Below are positions 1-10,400 of a DNA stretch of 54,838 nucleotides, piece after piece. This DNA comes from Burkholderiaceae bacterium (GTDB lineage: Bacteria > Pseudomonadota > Gammaproteobacteria > Burkholderiales > Burkholderiaceae_D). The DNA is taken from positions 1 through 54,838 of the forward strand of contig JAMNXS010000012.1 in the NCBI GenBank assembly GCA_023653025.1, in the 5' to 3' direction. The notes beneath the pieces were generated by a model. That model did no database searches, was not told the DNA's origin, and worked only from the letters and a program-made list of their open reading frames with translations. Numbering within the stretch: position 1 is the stretch's first letter; each line of letters starts with the position of its first letter. The position numbers and the translations under genes are program-made.

Positions 1-423
1 GGTGCCAAGGATGATCGACGACACGGTCAGGCCCTCGATCCAGCCGTTGGCCGCCACCAGTTTTTCCGGCGGCAGCAATTCGGTCAGGATGCCGTACTTG
101 GCCGGCGAGTAGGCGGCCGCGCCGAAGCCGACCACCGCATAGGCGAGCAACGGGTGAACGCTGAAGAACATCATCAGGCAGCCGGCGATCTTCACGAGGT
201 TGGTGATGAACATCACCCTGCCTTTCGGGAAGGCATCGGCGAAGGCGCCGACAAAGGGGGCGAGCACGACATAGGACAGCACGAAGAACAGCTTGAGCAT
301 CGGCGTCATCCAATCCGGCGACTGGCCCGAGACCAGGATGGCGATGGCAACGATCAGCAGCGCATTGTCGGCGAGCGACGAAAAGAATTGCGCTGCCATG
401 ATGGTGTAGAAGCCGCGATTCAT
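1..423 (-). CDS. lplT: Lysophospholipid transporter LplT, N-terminal part (cut by window start)
   Basis: Reading the minus strand from ATG at 423 gives 141 uninterrupted codons that run off the left edge. The product starts MNRGFYTIMAAQFFSSLADN and contains the segments LADNALL, APFVGAFADAFPKGRV and AAYSPAKYG, which match in order the N-terminal half of LplT, the major-facilitator flippase that moves lysophospholipids across the inner membrane for re-acylation. Several hydrophobic segments are visible. The gene is divergent from alr across about 160 bp, an arrangement I recall from other Burkholderiales. No strong ribosome-binding site is visible, so the exact start is less certain than the identity. 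Confidence 0.85.
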   Translation of the reverse strand, partial: MNRGFYTIMAAQFFSSLADNALLIVAIAILVSGQSPDWMTPMLKLFFVLSYVVLAPFVGAFADAFPKGRVMFITNLVKIAGCLMMFFSVHPLLAYAVVGFGAAAYSPAKYGILTELLPPEKLVAANGWIEGLTVSSIILGT

Positions 424-584
424 GAAGGTGATGTGCGTGCGATTGGCTGGCAGGATGCGTGCGGTCGGGCGGGCGGCTTGCTTTATACCACGAAATCAAC
501 GCGGCTCCGGTCGGCCATGCGCGGCGCGTGCGCCAGCTCCGGTAAAATGACGCGCTTGCTCCATTTCCTTGTCATTCCCGCCTG

Positions 585-1694
585 ATGCCCCGACCGCTCG
601 TAGCCATTACCGACCTTGATGCGATGCGGGCCAACCTGTCCCGTGCGCGCGCAGCGATGCCGGGAGCGAAGGTATGGGCGGTGGTCAAGGCCGATGCCTA
701 CGGCCATGGCCTGCTGAATGCGATGCGCGGCCTGGCGTTTGCCGACGGCCTGTCGCTGGTCGAACTCGACCGAGCGGTGCAGCTGCGGGAGGCGGGCTGG
801 CGCAAGCCGCTGATGATGATGGAGGGCATGTTCGATCCCGCCGACCTCGACACGATGGCCGGCCTCGCGCTGCAGCCGGTCGTGCACAACGACGAGCAAC
901 TGGCGATGCTTGCATCCTTTGCAGGGCCGGCGCTCGACGTCCACCTGAAAATCAACACCGGCATGAACCGGCTCGGCTTTCGCCCGGAGCGCCTGCACGA
1001 GGTCTTCGGGCGCCTGCGCGGCATGCGCGCCGTGCGCACGATTGCGCTGCTGACCCATTTCGCAAATGCCGACAATCCGCAGTCGGCCCCGAGCGCCGAG
1101 CTGCAATGGCAGCGTCTGCGCGAGCAGTGTGCGGGGCTGGACGCGGAGATCAGCCTGTCGAACTCGGCAGCGCTGCTGCACCAGCCCGCCATCCGCTGCG
1201 ACTGGGTGCGGCCGGGCGTGATGCTGTACGGCGGGTCGCCCGGCGGCGGCACGGCGGCATCGTTCGGGCTGCGCGCGGCGATGACGCTGCAAAGCAGGCT
1301 GATATCGGTGCAGGCGCTGCAGGCCGGTGATAGCGTCGGTTACGGCAGCGTGTTCACCGCCGATCGTCCGATGCGAATCGGCATCGTTGCCTGCGGCTAC
1401 GCCGACGGCTACCCGCGACATGCGCCGACCGGCACCCCGGTGCTGGTCGATGGCGTGCGCACCCGGCTGCTCGGACGCGTGTCGATGGACATGCTGGCCG
1501 TCGATCTCACGCCGGCACCGGGCGCGGCGGTCGGCACCCCGGTCGTGCTGTGGGGCGATGGCCTGCCGATCGACGAGGTGGCCGAGGCCGCCGGCACGAT
1601 CAGTTACGAGCTCATGTGCGCGATCGCGCCGCGCGTGCGGCGCGAAGTGCGCGGCGATCTGTCCATCATGGCTGCTGCAACCGGGCACGCATAA
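585..1694 (+). CDS. alr: Alanine racemase
   Basis: The 369-residue product is a fold-type III PLP enzyme that interconverts L- and D-alanine in the cytoplasm to supply D-Ala for peptidoglycan. The PLP lysine is Lys35 in VVKADAYGHG, the second catalytic residue is Tyr253 in VGYGSVF, and Arg129 in GMNRLG matches the arginine that pairs with that tyrosine in characterised enzymes. C-terminal LGRVSMDM is also typical, and the length is normal. The stop lies 5 bp before the radA start, so the two genes are probably cotranscribed. A TAAAAT hexamer at 543-548 could be a -10 box, but I see no good -35. Confidence 0.96.
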   Translation: MPRPLVAITDLDAMRANLSRARAAMPGAKVWAVVKADAYGHGLLNAMRGLAFADGLSLVELDRAVQLREAGWRKPLMMMEGMFDPADLDTMAGLALQPVVHNDEQLAMLASFAGPALDVHLKINTGMNRLGFRPERLHEVFGRLRGMRAVRTIALLTHFANADNPQSAPSAELQWQRLREQCAGLDAEISLSNSAALLHQPAIRCDWVRPGVMLYGGSPGGGTAASFGLRAAMTLQSRLISVQALQAGDSVGYGSVFTADRPMRIGIVACGYADGYPRHAPTGTPVLVDGVRTRLLGRVSMDMLAVDLTPAPGAAVGTPVVLWGDGLPIDEVAEAAGTISYELMCAIAPRVRREVRGDLSIMAAATGHA

Positions 1695-1699
1695 ACGAC

Positions 1700-3070
1700 A
1701 TGGCCAAGGTAAAAACCAATTACACCTGCACCGAGTGCGGCGGCGTCAGCAACAAGTGGAGCGGGCAGTGTCCGTCCTGCGGCAAGTGGAATACGCTGGT
1801 CGAAACCATCGTCGAGCCGGCAGGCAACCGTTTTTCGGCGCAGCCGCAGGGCCTGGTGCAGGGCGCTCCGGTGCTGCGGCTGTCGGAAATCGCCGCGGCC
1901 GACGTGCCGCGCTTTGCGACCGGCATCGATGAATTCGACCGCGTGCTCGGCGGCGGGCTGGTGGCCGGCGGCGTGGTGCTGATCGGCGGCGACCCCGGCA
2001 TCGGCAAGTCGACGCTGCTGTTGCAGGCACTGGCTAATTTGTCGAAGCTGAAGAAGGCGCTATATGTTAGCGGCGAGGAGTCGGGCGCGCAGGTGGCGCT
2101 GCGCGCGCGGCGGCTGGCCATCGACGCCGACGACCTGCAGTTGCAGGCTGAGATCCAGCTTGAAAAAATCCTCAATACGCTGGCCGAGCAGAAGCCGCAG
2201 GTTGCAGTGATCGACTCGATCCAGACCCTGTATTCGGATGCGCTGACCTCGGCGCCCGGATCGGTGGCGCAGGTGCGCGAGTGCGCGGCCCAGCTGACGC
2301 GCGTGGCCAAGCAGTCCGGTATCACCATTATTCTGGTCGGCCATGTGACGAAAGAGGGCGCGCTGGCCGGGCCGCGCGTGCTCGAGCATATCGTCGACAC
2401 GGTGCTGTATTTCGAGGGCGACACACACTCGAGTTTTCGCCTCGTGCGCGCATTCAAGAACCGCTTCGGCGCCGTCAATGAGCTGGGCGTGTTTGCGATG
2501 ACCGAGAAAGGCCTGAAAGGAGTCTCGAATCCGTCGGCCCTGTTCCTGTCTCAGCATGATGCGCAGGTGCCGGGGTCGTGCGTGATGGTCACGCAGGAGG
2601 GTACGCGGCCGCTGCTGGTCGAGATCCAGGCGCTGGTCGATGCGTCGCACCTGCCGAATGCGCGCCGGCTGTCGGTCGGCCTCGAGCAGAACCGGCTGGC
2701 GATGCTGCTGGCCGTGCTGAACCGCCATGCGGGTGTCGCGGCGCATGACCAGGACGTATTCATCAATGCGGTCGGCGGCGTGAAGATCACCGAGCCGGCG
2801 GCCGATCTGGCCGTGCTGCTCGCGATCCAGTCGTCGATGCGCAGCAAGCCGCTGCCGCGCGGGCTGGTCGCCTTTGGCGAAGTGGGCCTGGCCGGCGAGA
2901 TCCGTCCCGCGCCGCGCGGCCAGGAAAGGCTGCGCGAGGCGGCCAAGCTCGGGTTCTCGATGGCGCTGGTGCCGAAGTCCAACCTGCCGAAGCAGAAGAT
3001 CGAGGGCTTGCAGGCGATCGGCGTCGAGCGGATCGACGAGGCGATGGGGAAGGTCAGGGAGTTCGGGTAA
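1700..3070 (+). CDS. radA: DNA repair ATPase/helicase RadA
   Basis: RadA promotes branch migration of recombination intermediates. The 456-residue product has a four-cysteine zinc finger (Cys10, 13, 24, 27), a RecA-like core with Walker A GGDPGIGKST at 96-105, the RadA-specific KNRFG motif at 253-257, and a C-terminal Lon-protease-like domain without the protease serine. ATG at 1700 was chosen because the zinc finger begins right after it; the frame is open further upstream, but that stretch lies inside alr. The last 17 bp overlap the 3' end of convergent hpnE, so no separate terminator fits between the two. Confidence 0.97.
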   Translation: MAKVKTNYTCTECGGVSNKWSGQCPSCGKWNTLVETIVEPAGNRFSAQPQGLVQGAPVLRLSEIAAADVPRFATGIDEFDRVLGGGLVAGGVVLIGGDPGIGKSTLLLQALANLSKLKKALYVSGEESGAQVALRARRLAIDADDLQLQAEIQLEKILNTLAEQKPQVAVIDSIQTLYSDALTSAPGSVAQVRECAAQLTRVAKQSGITIILVGHVTKEGALAGPRVLEHIVDTVLYFEGDTHSSFRLVRAFKNRFGAVNELGVFAMTEKGLKGVSNPSALFLSQHDAQVPGSCVMVTQEGTRPLLVEIQALVDASHLPNARRLSVGLEQNRLAMLLAVLNRHAGVAAHDQDVFINAVGGVKITEPAADLAVLLAIQSSMRSKPLPRGLVAFGEVGLAGEIRPAPRGQERLREAAKLGFSMALVPKSNLPKQKIEGLQAIGVERIDEAMGKVREFG

Positions 3071-4373
3071 TGTGGTACGCCGCCGCCAAGCCGCTGCGCA
3101 CCGCCGACTCGATCGTCGCCGGATACTCTCCCTCGGTGTAATCTCCCGCCAGCCACAGCCCGTCATGCAAGGTCGCGTTCGGCGGCCGCGCGAGGTTCGG
3201 CGTGCAGGCAAAGGTGGCCCGCTTTTCGGTCACGGCCTTGCTCCACAGCGGCGAGGCCAGCGCCGGCATCCGCAGCGCGCCGGCCAATTGATGCGCTACG
3301 GCCGCTTCGAGAGCAGCAGCGCCTGCGGCCATCGCATCGGAGGACGCACTGACCACCACGGCCAGCAAGCCGGCCTGCGCGGCATCGAGTTGTCCGCGGT
3401 CGAACACGTACTGGCCCCAGCGCCCCTGCAGCGGATCGTCGCGCAGCGCCAGCATGGGCCGCGGCAACGCCGTGTCGGGGCTGTACTGCAGATAGCAAGT
3501 GGTGATCGGCTCGAACGCGAAGCTCAGGGCTGTGGCCAGCGCGGCATCGACGCCGGCCAGCAGCGCGGCGGCGTTCGAGGGCGAGGTGGCGACGACCAGC
3601 TCCCGGAAGCGGCCCTGCCGGCTGTCGCCGGCCACGATCCATTCATCGCCGGCACGCTCGACGGCTTTCACCTGCGTGCCGAGCAGCGCCGTGCCGCCGT
3701 GCTTTTCCAGCCAGGCGATCGCCGCATCGGGGAGCAGCGCGGACAGGTCGACCTTCGGCAACAGCATATCGGAAGCATTGCGCGAAGCGCCGAGGCTGTC
3801 GCGCAGCACGGCAAGGAATACTCGCGCCGACGCACGCTCGGGCGGCGTGTTGAGCGCGGCGATGCACAGCGGCCGCCACATCAGCACCGTCAGGCGTTCG
3901 GTCTGGTCGAAGCGATCCAGCAGCTCGGATACCGTGCAGTCCTGGTTCAGTTGCCAGCCCATCCAGCGCGCGGCCGATGAAAAGCGGGCCATCGACAGCT
4001 TGTCGGCCAGCGACAGGCCGCGGGCCAGCAGAGCGCCGGCGAGCAGATGAAAAGGCGCTGGCAGGCGGGGCGCGACAAGGTCCATGTCGTCGTCGCCCTC
4101 GGCGTAGCGCATCTGCAGCGGCAGCCGCAACAGCAGCTGCGCCGGCTCGAGGCCGACCGTGCGCATCAGGTGCAGCGTGTCGCGGTAGGCACCGAGCAGG
4201 ATGTGCTGGCCGTTGTCGAGCGTCTGTCCGCGGTAGGTGATGCGCCGGGCTCGGCCGCCGGCCACGCGCGCTGCCTCGAACAGCGTGACCCGGGCGCCGC
4301 GCCGCGCAAGTTCGACCGCCGCGGCGCAACCGGCCCAGCCGGCGCCGATGACGGCGACCGACGGCGTCCTCAT
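3054..4373 (-). CDS. hpnE: Hydroxysqualene dehydroxylase HpnE
   Basis: The 439-residue flavoprotein of the amine-oxidase/phytoene-desaturase superfamily reduces hydroxysqualene to squalene in the bacterial three-enzyme route. An N-terminal dinucleotide-binding fold starts with VIGAGWAGCAAAVELARRG (about 8-26), and the C-terminal FAD segment GDYTEGEYPATIESAVRSG lies at about 411-429. It is the third gene of a minus-strand run hpnC-hpnD-hpnE, 13 bp after hpnD. Its 3' end overlaps radA tail-to-tail by 17 bp. The specific name rests partly on the neighbours, because the superfamily also includes carotenoid desaturases. Confidence 0.93.
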   Translation of the reverse strand: MRTPSVAVIGAGWAGCAAAVELARRGARVTLFEAARVAGGRARRITYRGQTLDNGQHILLGAYRDTLHLMRTVGLEPAQLLLRLPLQMRYAEGDDDMDLVAPRLPAPFHLLAGALLARGLSLADKLSMARFSSAARWMGWQLNQDCTVSELLDRFDQTERLTVLMWRPLCIAALNTPPERASARVFLAVLRDSLGASRNASDMLLPKVDLSALLPDAAIAWLEKHGGTALLGTQVKAVERAGDEWIVAGDSRQGRFRELVVATSPSNAAALLAGVDAALATALSFAFEPITTCYLQYSPDTALPRPMLALRDDPLQGRWGQYVFDRGQLDAAQAGLLAVVVSASSDAMAAGAAALEAAVAHQLAGALRMPALASPLWSKAVTEKRATFACTPNLARPPNATLHDGLWLAGDYTEGEYPATIESAVRSGLAAAYHITRTP

Positions 4374-4386
4374 GCCGGCCGGTCCA

Positions 4387-5220
4387 TCAGCCGCGCACCC
4401 AGGTCTTCCACGCCAGCCACAGCTTGCGCAGCGGCGTCAGCGAGATTCTGTGCTGCAGGACGAAGAAGCCGTCGCGCTCGATTTCATCAAGCAGTGCGCG
4501 ATAGATGGCAGCCATGATCAGGCCCGCGCGTTGCGCGCGCCGGTCCTGAGGCGGCAGCAGCGCGAAGGCTTCGTCGTAGCAGCGCTGCGCGCGCGCGAGC
4601 TGGAAACGCATCAGCCGGACGAAATTGTCGCTGTGCTTCGCGTTCAGGATGTCGGAGGCAGGCACGCCGAACTGCTGCAGCTCCGAAATCGGCAGGTAGA
4701 TGCGGCCGCGGCGGGCGTCTTCGCCGACGTCGCGGATGATGTTCGTCAGCTGGAAGGCGAGCCCCAGCTTTTCCGCGTACTGCAGCGTGCGCTCGTCGCT
4801 GTAGCCGAAGATGCCGGCCGACATGATGCCGACCACGCTGGCCACGTGCCAGCAGTAGCGCTCGAGCGCAACGGCATCGAGGTAGCGGGTCTGGGTCAGG
4901 TCCATCTCCATGCCGTCGATGACCGCGATCAGGTGTTCGCCGCGCAGCTTGAACGGCTGTAGGTGCGGCGCCAGCGCGCGGGTGACCGGATGGTTCGGCG
5001 TGCCGGCCAGCAGTTGCGCGACTTCGTTGCGCCACCAGTTCAGCGTGGTCAGCGCCACCTGCGGATCGCTGGTCTCGTCGACGACGTCGTCGACCTCGCG
5101 GCAGAATGCATAGAGCGCCGTGATCGCCAGTCGCCGCTGCGGCGGCAGGAACAGGAAGCTGTAATAGAAGCTGGATCCGCTTTGCGCCGCTTTCTGCTGG
5201 CAGTATTGGTCAGGGGTCAT
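4387..5220 (-). CDS. hpnD: Presqualene diphosphate synthase HpnD
   Basis: The 277-residue trans-isoprenyl diphosphate synthase of the squalene/phytoene synthase family condenses two farnesyl diphosphates to presqualene diphosphate. Both metal-binding aspartate clusters are present: CREVDDVVDE with Asp44, 45 and 48, and RDVGEDARRGRIYLP with Asp164 and 168. Length and all-helical composition are normal. It sits between hpnC (39-bp gap) and hpnE (13-bp gap) on the same strand. HpnD and HpnC are paralogues, and I assigned them by order and the more typical RDVGEDARRGR motif here. Confidence 0.93.
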   Translation of the reverse strand: MTPDQYCQQKAAQSGSSFYYSFLFLPPQRRLAITALYAFCREVDDVVDETSDPQVALTTLNWWRNEVAQLLAGTPNHPVTRALAPHLQPFKLRGEHLIAVIDGMEMDLTQTRYLDAVALERYCWHVASVVGIMSAGIFGYSDERTLQYAEKLGLAFQLTNIIRDVGEDARRGRIYLPISELQQFGVPASDILNAKHSDNFVRLMRFQLARAQRCYDEAFALLPPQDRRAQRAGLIMAAIYRALLDEIERDGFFVLQHRISLTPLRKLWLAWKTWVRG

Positions 5221-5259
5221 GGAGAGTGTCTGGTGTGCGCTTGGGCGGCGAGCCGAATG

Positions 5260-6075
5260 CTAAACGACAAAGCGCAGCGAGCGCCAGCCCAGCCGCAGCC
5301 AATCGCCGGCGTCGAGTGTGGGGCGGCGACGGAACACGTCGCCATCGACCGCCTCGATTTTCTCTAGGATGCGCAGCCCGCCCAGCACGATCAACCGCAG
5401 CTCCCAGCCGAGGCGGCCCGGCAGCGCGCGCGCCAGCGGCGCGCCCGACAGCATCATCCGGCGCGCGCGATCGATCTGGAAGGCCATCATCGCCCGCCAA
5501 CGCAGGTCGGACCGGGCGTCGGCGATCTGCTGCTCGTCGATGCCGAAGCGGCGCAGGTCGTTCTGCGGCAGGTAGACCCGGGCCTTCTGCCAGTCGATCG
5601 CCACATCCTGCAGGAAGTTGATGATCTGCAGCGCGCTGCAGATCGCGTCGCTTTGCGACAACGACAGCGGCCGCGACTCGCCGAACAGTGCGAGCATGAT
5701 GCGCCCGACCGGATTGGCCGAGCGCACGCAGTAGTCGAGCAGTTCGTCGAAGCTGTCGTAGCGTGTCTTGACCACATCCTGCCGGAACGCGGACAGCAGG
5801 TCGTGCAGCGGACGGGTTGCCAGCCCGCGCTCATTCAGGGTCTGGGCGAGGGCACGGAAAAGGGCGGTGTCCGGTGTCTCGCCGCGGTCGATGCGGTTGA
5901 GTTCGGCCGCATAGGCATCGAGCGCGGCGATGCGCGCGGCGGGCAGCGCATCGCCCTCGTCGGCAATGTCGTCCGTGCTGCGGGCAAACGCATAAATCAC
6001 GCGCACGGGCGCGCGCAGGCGGCGCGGCAGCAGCGGCGATCCGACCGGAAAGTTTTCGTAATGCGAATTCGGCAT
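5260..6075 (-). CDS. hpnC: Hydroxysqualene synthase HpnC
   Basis: The 271-residue squalene/phytoene synthase family protein converts presqualene diphosphate to hydroxysqualene, the step between HpnD and HpnE. Aspartate clusters are RSTDDIADEGD (Asp35, 36, 39) and LQDVAIDWQKARVYLP (Asp157, 161); the second lacks the DARRGR form seen in HpnD, which is usual for HpnC. It is first in the hpnCDE run and divergent from the RND efflux genes, so its promoter should lie in 6076-6321. The squalene-hopene cyclase gene is not in this window. Confidence 0.92.
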   Translation of the reverse strand: MPNSHYENFPVGSPLLPRRLRAPVRVIYAFARSTDDIADEGDALPAARIAALDAYAAELNRIDRGETPDTALFRALAQTLNERGLATRPLHDLLSAFRQDVVKTRYDSFDELLDYCVRSANPVGRIMLALFGESRPLSLSQSDAICSALQIINFLQDVAIDWQKARVYLPQNDLRRFGIDEQQIADARSDLRWRAMMAFQIDRARRMMLSGAPLARALPGRLGWELRLIVLGGLRILEKIEAVDGDVFRRRPTLDAGDWLRLGWRSLRFVV

Positions 6076-6122
6076 GCAAGCGTGGTCGGAAAATTGGTAG
6101 CAACAAGGAAACCCGGCTTGGC

Positions 6123-6128
6123 TATAAT
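6123..6128 (+). promoter_or_regulatory. Putative -10 box for the RND efflux operon
   Basis: A perfect TATAAT lies in the gap between divergent hpnC and the RND adaptor. The nearest -35-like hexamer, TTGGTA at 6094-6099, is 23 bp away, too far for standard sigma-70, so activator help or another start is possible. If used, the mRNA would carry a leader of about 190 nt before the GTG start at 6322. I see no known riboswitch fold in that leader. Confidence 0.4.
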
Positions 6129-6321
6129 TGCTAACCCTCGGGTCATTAAGAGCCTGGCTCGCGAGGCCGTCAGCGGCGTTGGCAGTCCCTTGCCCTACTT
6201 CTGTACTGCCTGCGGGACCGCCGCCTTGCTGCCGACCTTGCGAGACAGGCTCTGGAAGCCCGCTCTACCTCATAACCCGTGCCAGGCCGCCATCGGCTGG
6301 CCGAATAGTAAAGGAAAAACC

Positions 6322-7446
6322 GTGCGACTTTTCTCGACTGGCCAGCGCCCTCGCGCTGCGCTGCGCCTGTTGTCGATGGCGCTGGTAGCAACGGTGATGG
6401 CAGCATGCTCGAAGCCGCCCGACAAGACCGAGGACATCCGCCCGGTGCGCGTGCTGCAACTGGCGCCGATCGGCCACAGCGTGGGCTTCGAGCTGGCCGG
6501 CGAGATCGTGCCGCGCTACGAGTCGCGCATCGGCTTCCGGGTGGGCGGCAAGATCGTCGAGCGCAAGGTCGAGGTCGGCTCGCCGGTGCGCCGCGGCCAG
6601 GCTTTGATGCAACTCGACCCGACCGACCTGCAACTGTCGCAGGCACAGGCGAAGGCGGCCGTGGCCGCGGCTGAGAGTAGCCTGACGCTGGCGAAGGCCG
6701 ATCTCGACCGCTTCCGCGAGCTGCGCCAGAAAAATTTCGTCAGCCAGGCGGTGCTCGACGCGAAGCAGGCGGCCTACCAGTCGGCGCTGTCCGGCCATGA
6801 ACAGGCGGTGGCCGGCCTCAAGGTGCAATCGAACCAGCGCAGCTATGCGACGCTGGCGGCCGACGCCGATGGCGTGGTGACCGCGCTCGACGCCGAGGTC
6901 GGGCAGGTGGTGGCCGCCGGTACGCCGGTGGTGCGCATTGCGCGCAGCGGCGGCACCGAGGTGCGGGTCAGCATTCCCGAAGACCGGGTCGAGGCCTTGC
7001 GCCGTGCCGCTTCGGTCACGGTGCGCACCTGGGCGAACCCGGGCGCGGCGCTGGAGGGTACGGTGCGCGAAGTCGCGCCGGTGGCCGATCCGGCCACGCG
7101 CACGTTCACGGCCAAGATCGCGCTGCCGAAGGCGGGGCCGGAGGTAAGGCTGGGCATGACGGCCACGGTCAGCTTCGCCGTGCCGGCGCCCGACGGCCTG
7201 CGCCTGCCGCTGAGCGCGCTGTTCGAAGAGCAGGGCAGGACGGCGGTATGGGTAGTCGACAAGGGCGCGGTGCGGCGCGTGCCGGTGCAATTGGCCGGCG
7301 CGAACGGCAACGAGATTCTGGTCGCCGCCGGGCTCGAGCCCGGCCAGACCGTGGTGACCGCCGGCGTCAACCTGCTGCGCGAGGGGCAGAAGGTCGCCAT
7401 CCTCGGGCAGCCGGCCGTAGCCGCCGACACCGGGGCGGCCAAATGA
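6322..7446 (+). CDS. RND efflux periplasmic adaptor (membrane-fusion lipoprotein)
   Basis: The 374-residue protein bridges an inner-membrane RND pump to an outer-membrane channel. GTG at 6322 is preferred because AAGGA lies 6 bp upstream and it gives a basic N-region, a hydrophobic stretch and a lipobox VMAAC with the acylated cysteine at 29. The mature part shows the usual halves: a lipoyl/barrel-sandwich segment (FRVGGKIVERKVEVGSPVRRG), an alpha-hairpin rich in Ala, Gln and Lys, the return strand, and a C-terminal beta-barrel. It overlaps the permease gene by an ATGA junction. The substrate cannot be told from sequence. An alternative ATG at 6376 would remove most of the signal peptide. Confidence 0.9.
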   Translation: MRLFSTGQRPRAALRLLSMALVATVMAACSKPPDKTEDIRPVRVLQLAPIGHSVGFELAGEIVPRYESRIGFRVGGKIVERKVEVGSPVRRGQALMQLDPTDLQLSQAQAKAAVAAAESSLTLAKADLDRFRELRQKNFVSQAVLDAKQAAYQSALSGHEQAVAGLKVQSNQRSYATLAADADGVVTALDAEVGQVVAAGTPVVRIARSGGTEVRVSIPEDRVEALRRAASVTVRTWANPGAALEGTVREVAPVADPATRTFTAKIALPKAGPEVRLGMTATVSFAVPAPDGLRLPLSALFEEQGRTAVWVVDKGAVRRVPVQLAGANGNEILVAAGLEPGQTVVTAGVNLLREGQKVAILGQPAVAADTGAAK

Positions 7447-10400
7447 AAGGACGGCTCAACCTGTCGCGCTGGGCCCTCGAGCACATACCGCTGATCCGCT
7501 ATCTGATCGTGGTGCTGCTGCTTGGCGGCGTCATGAGCTACGAGAAGCTCGGCCAGGACGAGGATCCGCCGTTCACTTTCCGCGCGATGGTGGTGCGCGC
7601 CTACTGGCCAGGCGCCAGTTCGGTGCAGGTGGCCGAGCAGGTCACCGACAAGCTCGAAAAAAAGCTGCAGGAGACGCCGTATGTCGACAAGATTCGCAGC
7701 TACTCGAAGCCGGGTGAGACGCTGATCATCCTCGAGCTGCGCGAGTCGACGCCGCCGAAGGAAGTGCAGGGCGTCTGGTACCAGGTGCGCAAGAAAATCG
7801 GCGACATCCGGTACACGCTGCCGCCGGGCGTGCAGGGGCCGTTCTTCAACGACGAGTTCGGCGATACCTTCGGCTCCATCTTCGCGCTCTCTGGCGACGG
7901 CTTCACGATGGCCGAGGTCCGCGACTATGCCGACTTCGTGCGCCAGCAGCTGCTAGGCGTGCGGTCGGTGTCGAAGGTCGAGCTGTACGGCGTGCAGGAC
8001 GAGAAGATCTTCATCGAATTCTCGACGAAGAAATTCGCGCAGCTGGGCGTTCCCTTTGACGCCATCGTCCAGCAGATCAATGCGCAGAATGCGGTCGAGG
8101 GCAGCGGCGTGCTGGTGACGCCGACCGACAATCTGCAGGTGCGGGTGTCGGGCCAGACCCGGACGGCGAAGGAGCTGGAAGACCTGCCGCTGCGCGTGAA
8201 CGGCAACAGCCTGCGGCTCGGCGATTTCGCGACCGTGCGCCGCGCCTTCATCGACCCGCCGCGCGACAAGATGCGCTACAACGGCAAGGAAGTGATCGGC
8301 CTCGGCGTATCAATGGAGAAGGGCGGCGACATCATCAAGCTCGGGCGCGCTCTGGACCAGAGGGCGGCCGAGATCCAGGCCAAGCTGCCGGTCGGCATCA
8401 CGCTCGAGCGCGTGGCGGACCAGCCGCGCGCCGTCAGCCAGTCGGTCAACGAGTTCCTGAAGGTGCTGGCCGAGGCAGTGCTGATCGTGCTTGCGGTCAG
8501 CTTCCTCTCGCTCGGCTTGCATACCCGGCCGTTCCGCATCGACGTGCGGCCGGGCCTTGTGGTCGCGCTGACCATTCCGCTGGTGCTGGCCGCGACCTTC
8601 CTCGCGATGCGCGTGTTCGGCATCGATCTGCACAAGATCTCGCTCGGTGCGCTGATCATCGCGCTCGGCCTGCTGGTCGATGACGCGATCATCGCGGTCG
8701 AGATGATGGTGCGCAAGATGGAGGAGGGGCTGTCGCGCTTCGACGCCGCCACCTACGCCTACACATCGACCGCGATGCCGATGCTGACCGGCACGCTGAT
8801 CACCGCCGCCGGTTTCCTGCCGATCGGTTTTGCGCAGTCGGTCGCCGGCGAGTACACGTTCTCGATGTTCTCGGTGAACGTGATCGCGCTGCTGATCTCG
8901 TGGTTCGTCGCCGTGCTGTTCACGCCCTACCTCGGCTACGTGCTGCTGAAGGTCAGGCCGGCCACCAGCGCCGACGGCCATCACGAGCTGTTCGACACGC
9001 CGTTCTACTCGCGCCTCAAGCGCGTCGTGAACTGGTGCGTCGAATGGCGCAAGACCACGATCGTGCTGACGCTGGCCGGCTTTTTCCTCGGCGTGTTCGG
9101 TTTCAAGTTCATCGAACAGCAGTTTTTTCCCGATTCGAGCCGGCCCGAGTTGATGGTCGAGCTGTGGCTGCCGGAGGGCTCATCCTATCAGGCCACCGAG
9201 GCGCAGGCGAAGAAATTCGAGCAGTTCGTGATGAAGCAGCCGGGCGTCGAGAGCGTGACCAGCTATGTCGGCACCGGCAGCCCGCGCTTCTACCTGCCGC
9301 TGGACCAGATCTTCCCGCAGTCGAACGTGGCCCAGCTTGTATTGCTGCCCGTCGACCGGCAGGCGCGCGATGCGCTGCGGCTGAAGATCATCGACGCGTT
9401 CAGGACCGATTTCCCGGAAGTGCGCGGGCGCGTGAAGCTGCTGCCCAACGGGCCGCCGGTGCCGTATCCGGTGCAGTTCAAGGTGACCGGCCTCGAGATG
9501 GAGCAGGTGCGCCAGATCGCCAACGAGGTCAAGCAAGTCATGCGCGGCAACCCGAACGCGATCGGCGTCAACGACAACTGGAACGAGTCGGTGAAGGTAT
9601 TGCGCATCGACCTCGACCAGGACAAGCTGCGCGCGCTCGGCATCAGCTCGCAGACCGTGATGCGGGCGGCCAATACCATCATGACGGGCACGGCCGTGGG
9701 CCAGTTCCGCGACGGCGACAAGCTGATCGACATCGTGATCCGCCAGCCGGTGGAGGAGCGCGCGACGATCACGGCGCTCAATGACGCCAGCATACCGACC
9801 GCCAGCGGGCGTGCGGTGCCGCTGTCGCAGCTCGCGACGCCGCGTTTCGTCTGGGAGCCGGGCGTCGTCTGGCGCGAGGGACGCCACTGGTCGGTGACGG
9901 TGCAGTCGGACGTCGTCGACGGCATCCAGGGCCCGACCGTGTCGGCTCAGATCGATCCGCAGCTCGACGCGCTGCGCGCGAAACTGCCGCCGGGCTACGA
10001 GATCCGGCTGGCCGGCGCGATCGCCGACAGCGGCAAGGCGCAGGAGGCGATCGCGGCCAATGTGCCGCTGGTGATCTTCATCGTCTTCACCTTGCTGATG
10101 CTGCAGCTGCACAGCTTCTCGCGTTCGGTGCTGGTGTTCCTCACCGGTCCGCTGGGCGTGGCCGGCGCCGCGTTGGCGCTGCTGCTCCTGCAGCGGCCGT
10201 TCGGCTTCGTGGCGCAGCTGGGCGTGATCGCGCTGTTCGGCATGATCATCCGCAACTCGGTGATTCTGGTCGACCAGATCGAGCAGGACATCGCGCAGGG
10301 CATTCCGGCCTGGGACGCGATCGTCGGCTCCGCAGTGCGTCGCTTCCGGCCGATCGTGCTGACCGCGGCCACGGCCGTGCTGGCGATGATCCCGCTGTCG

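Noticed and set aside
483-1688. Long open frame (401 codons) on the minus strand opposite alr
   Set aside because: Arg/His/Gln/Ala-rich translation without any motif, exactly opposite a well-supported alr; typical GC-rich antisense shadow.
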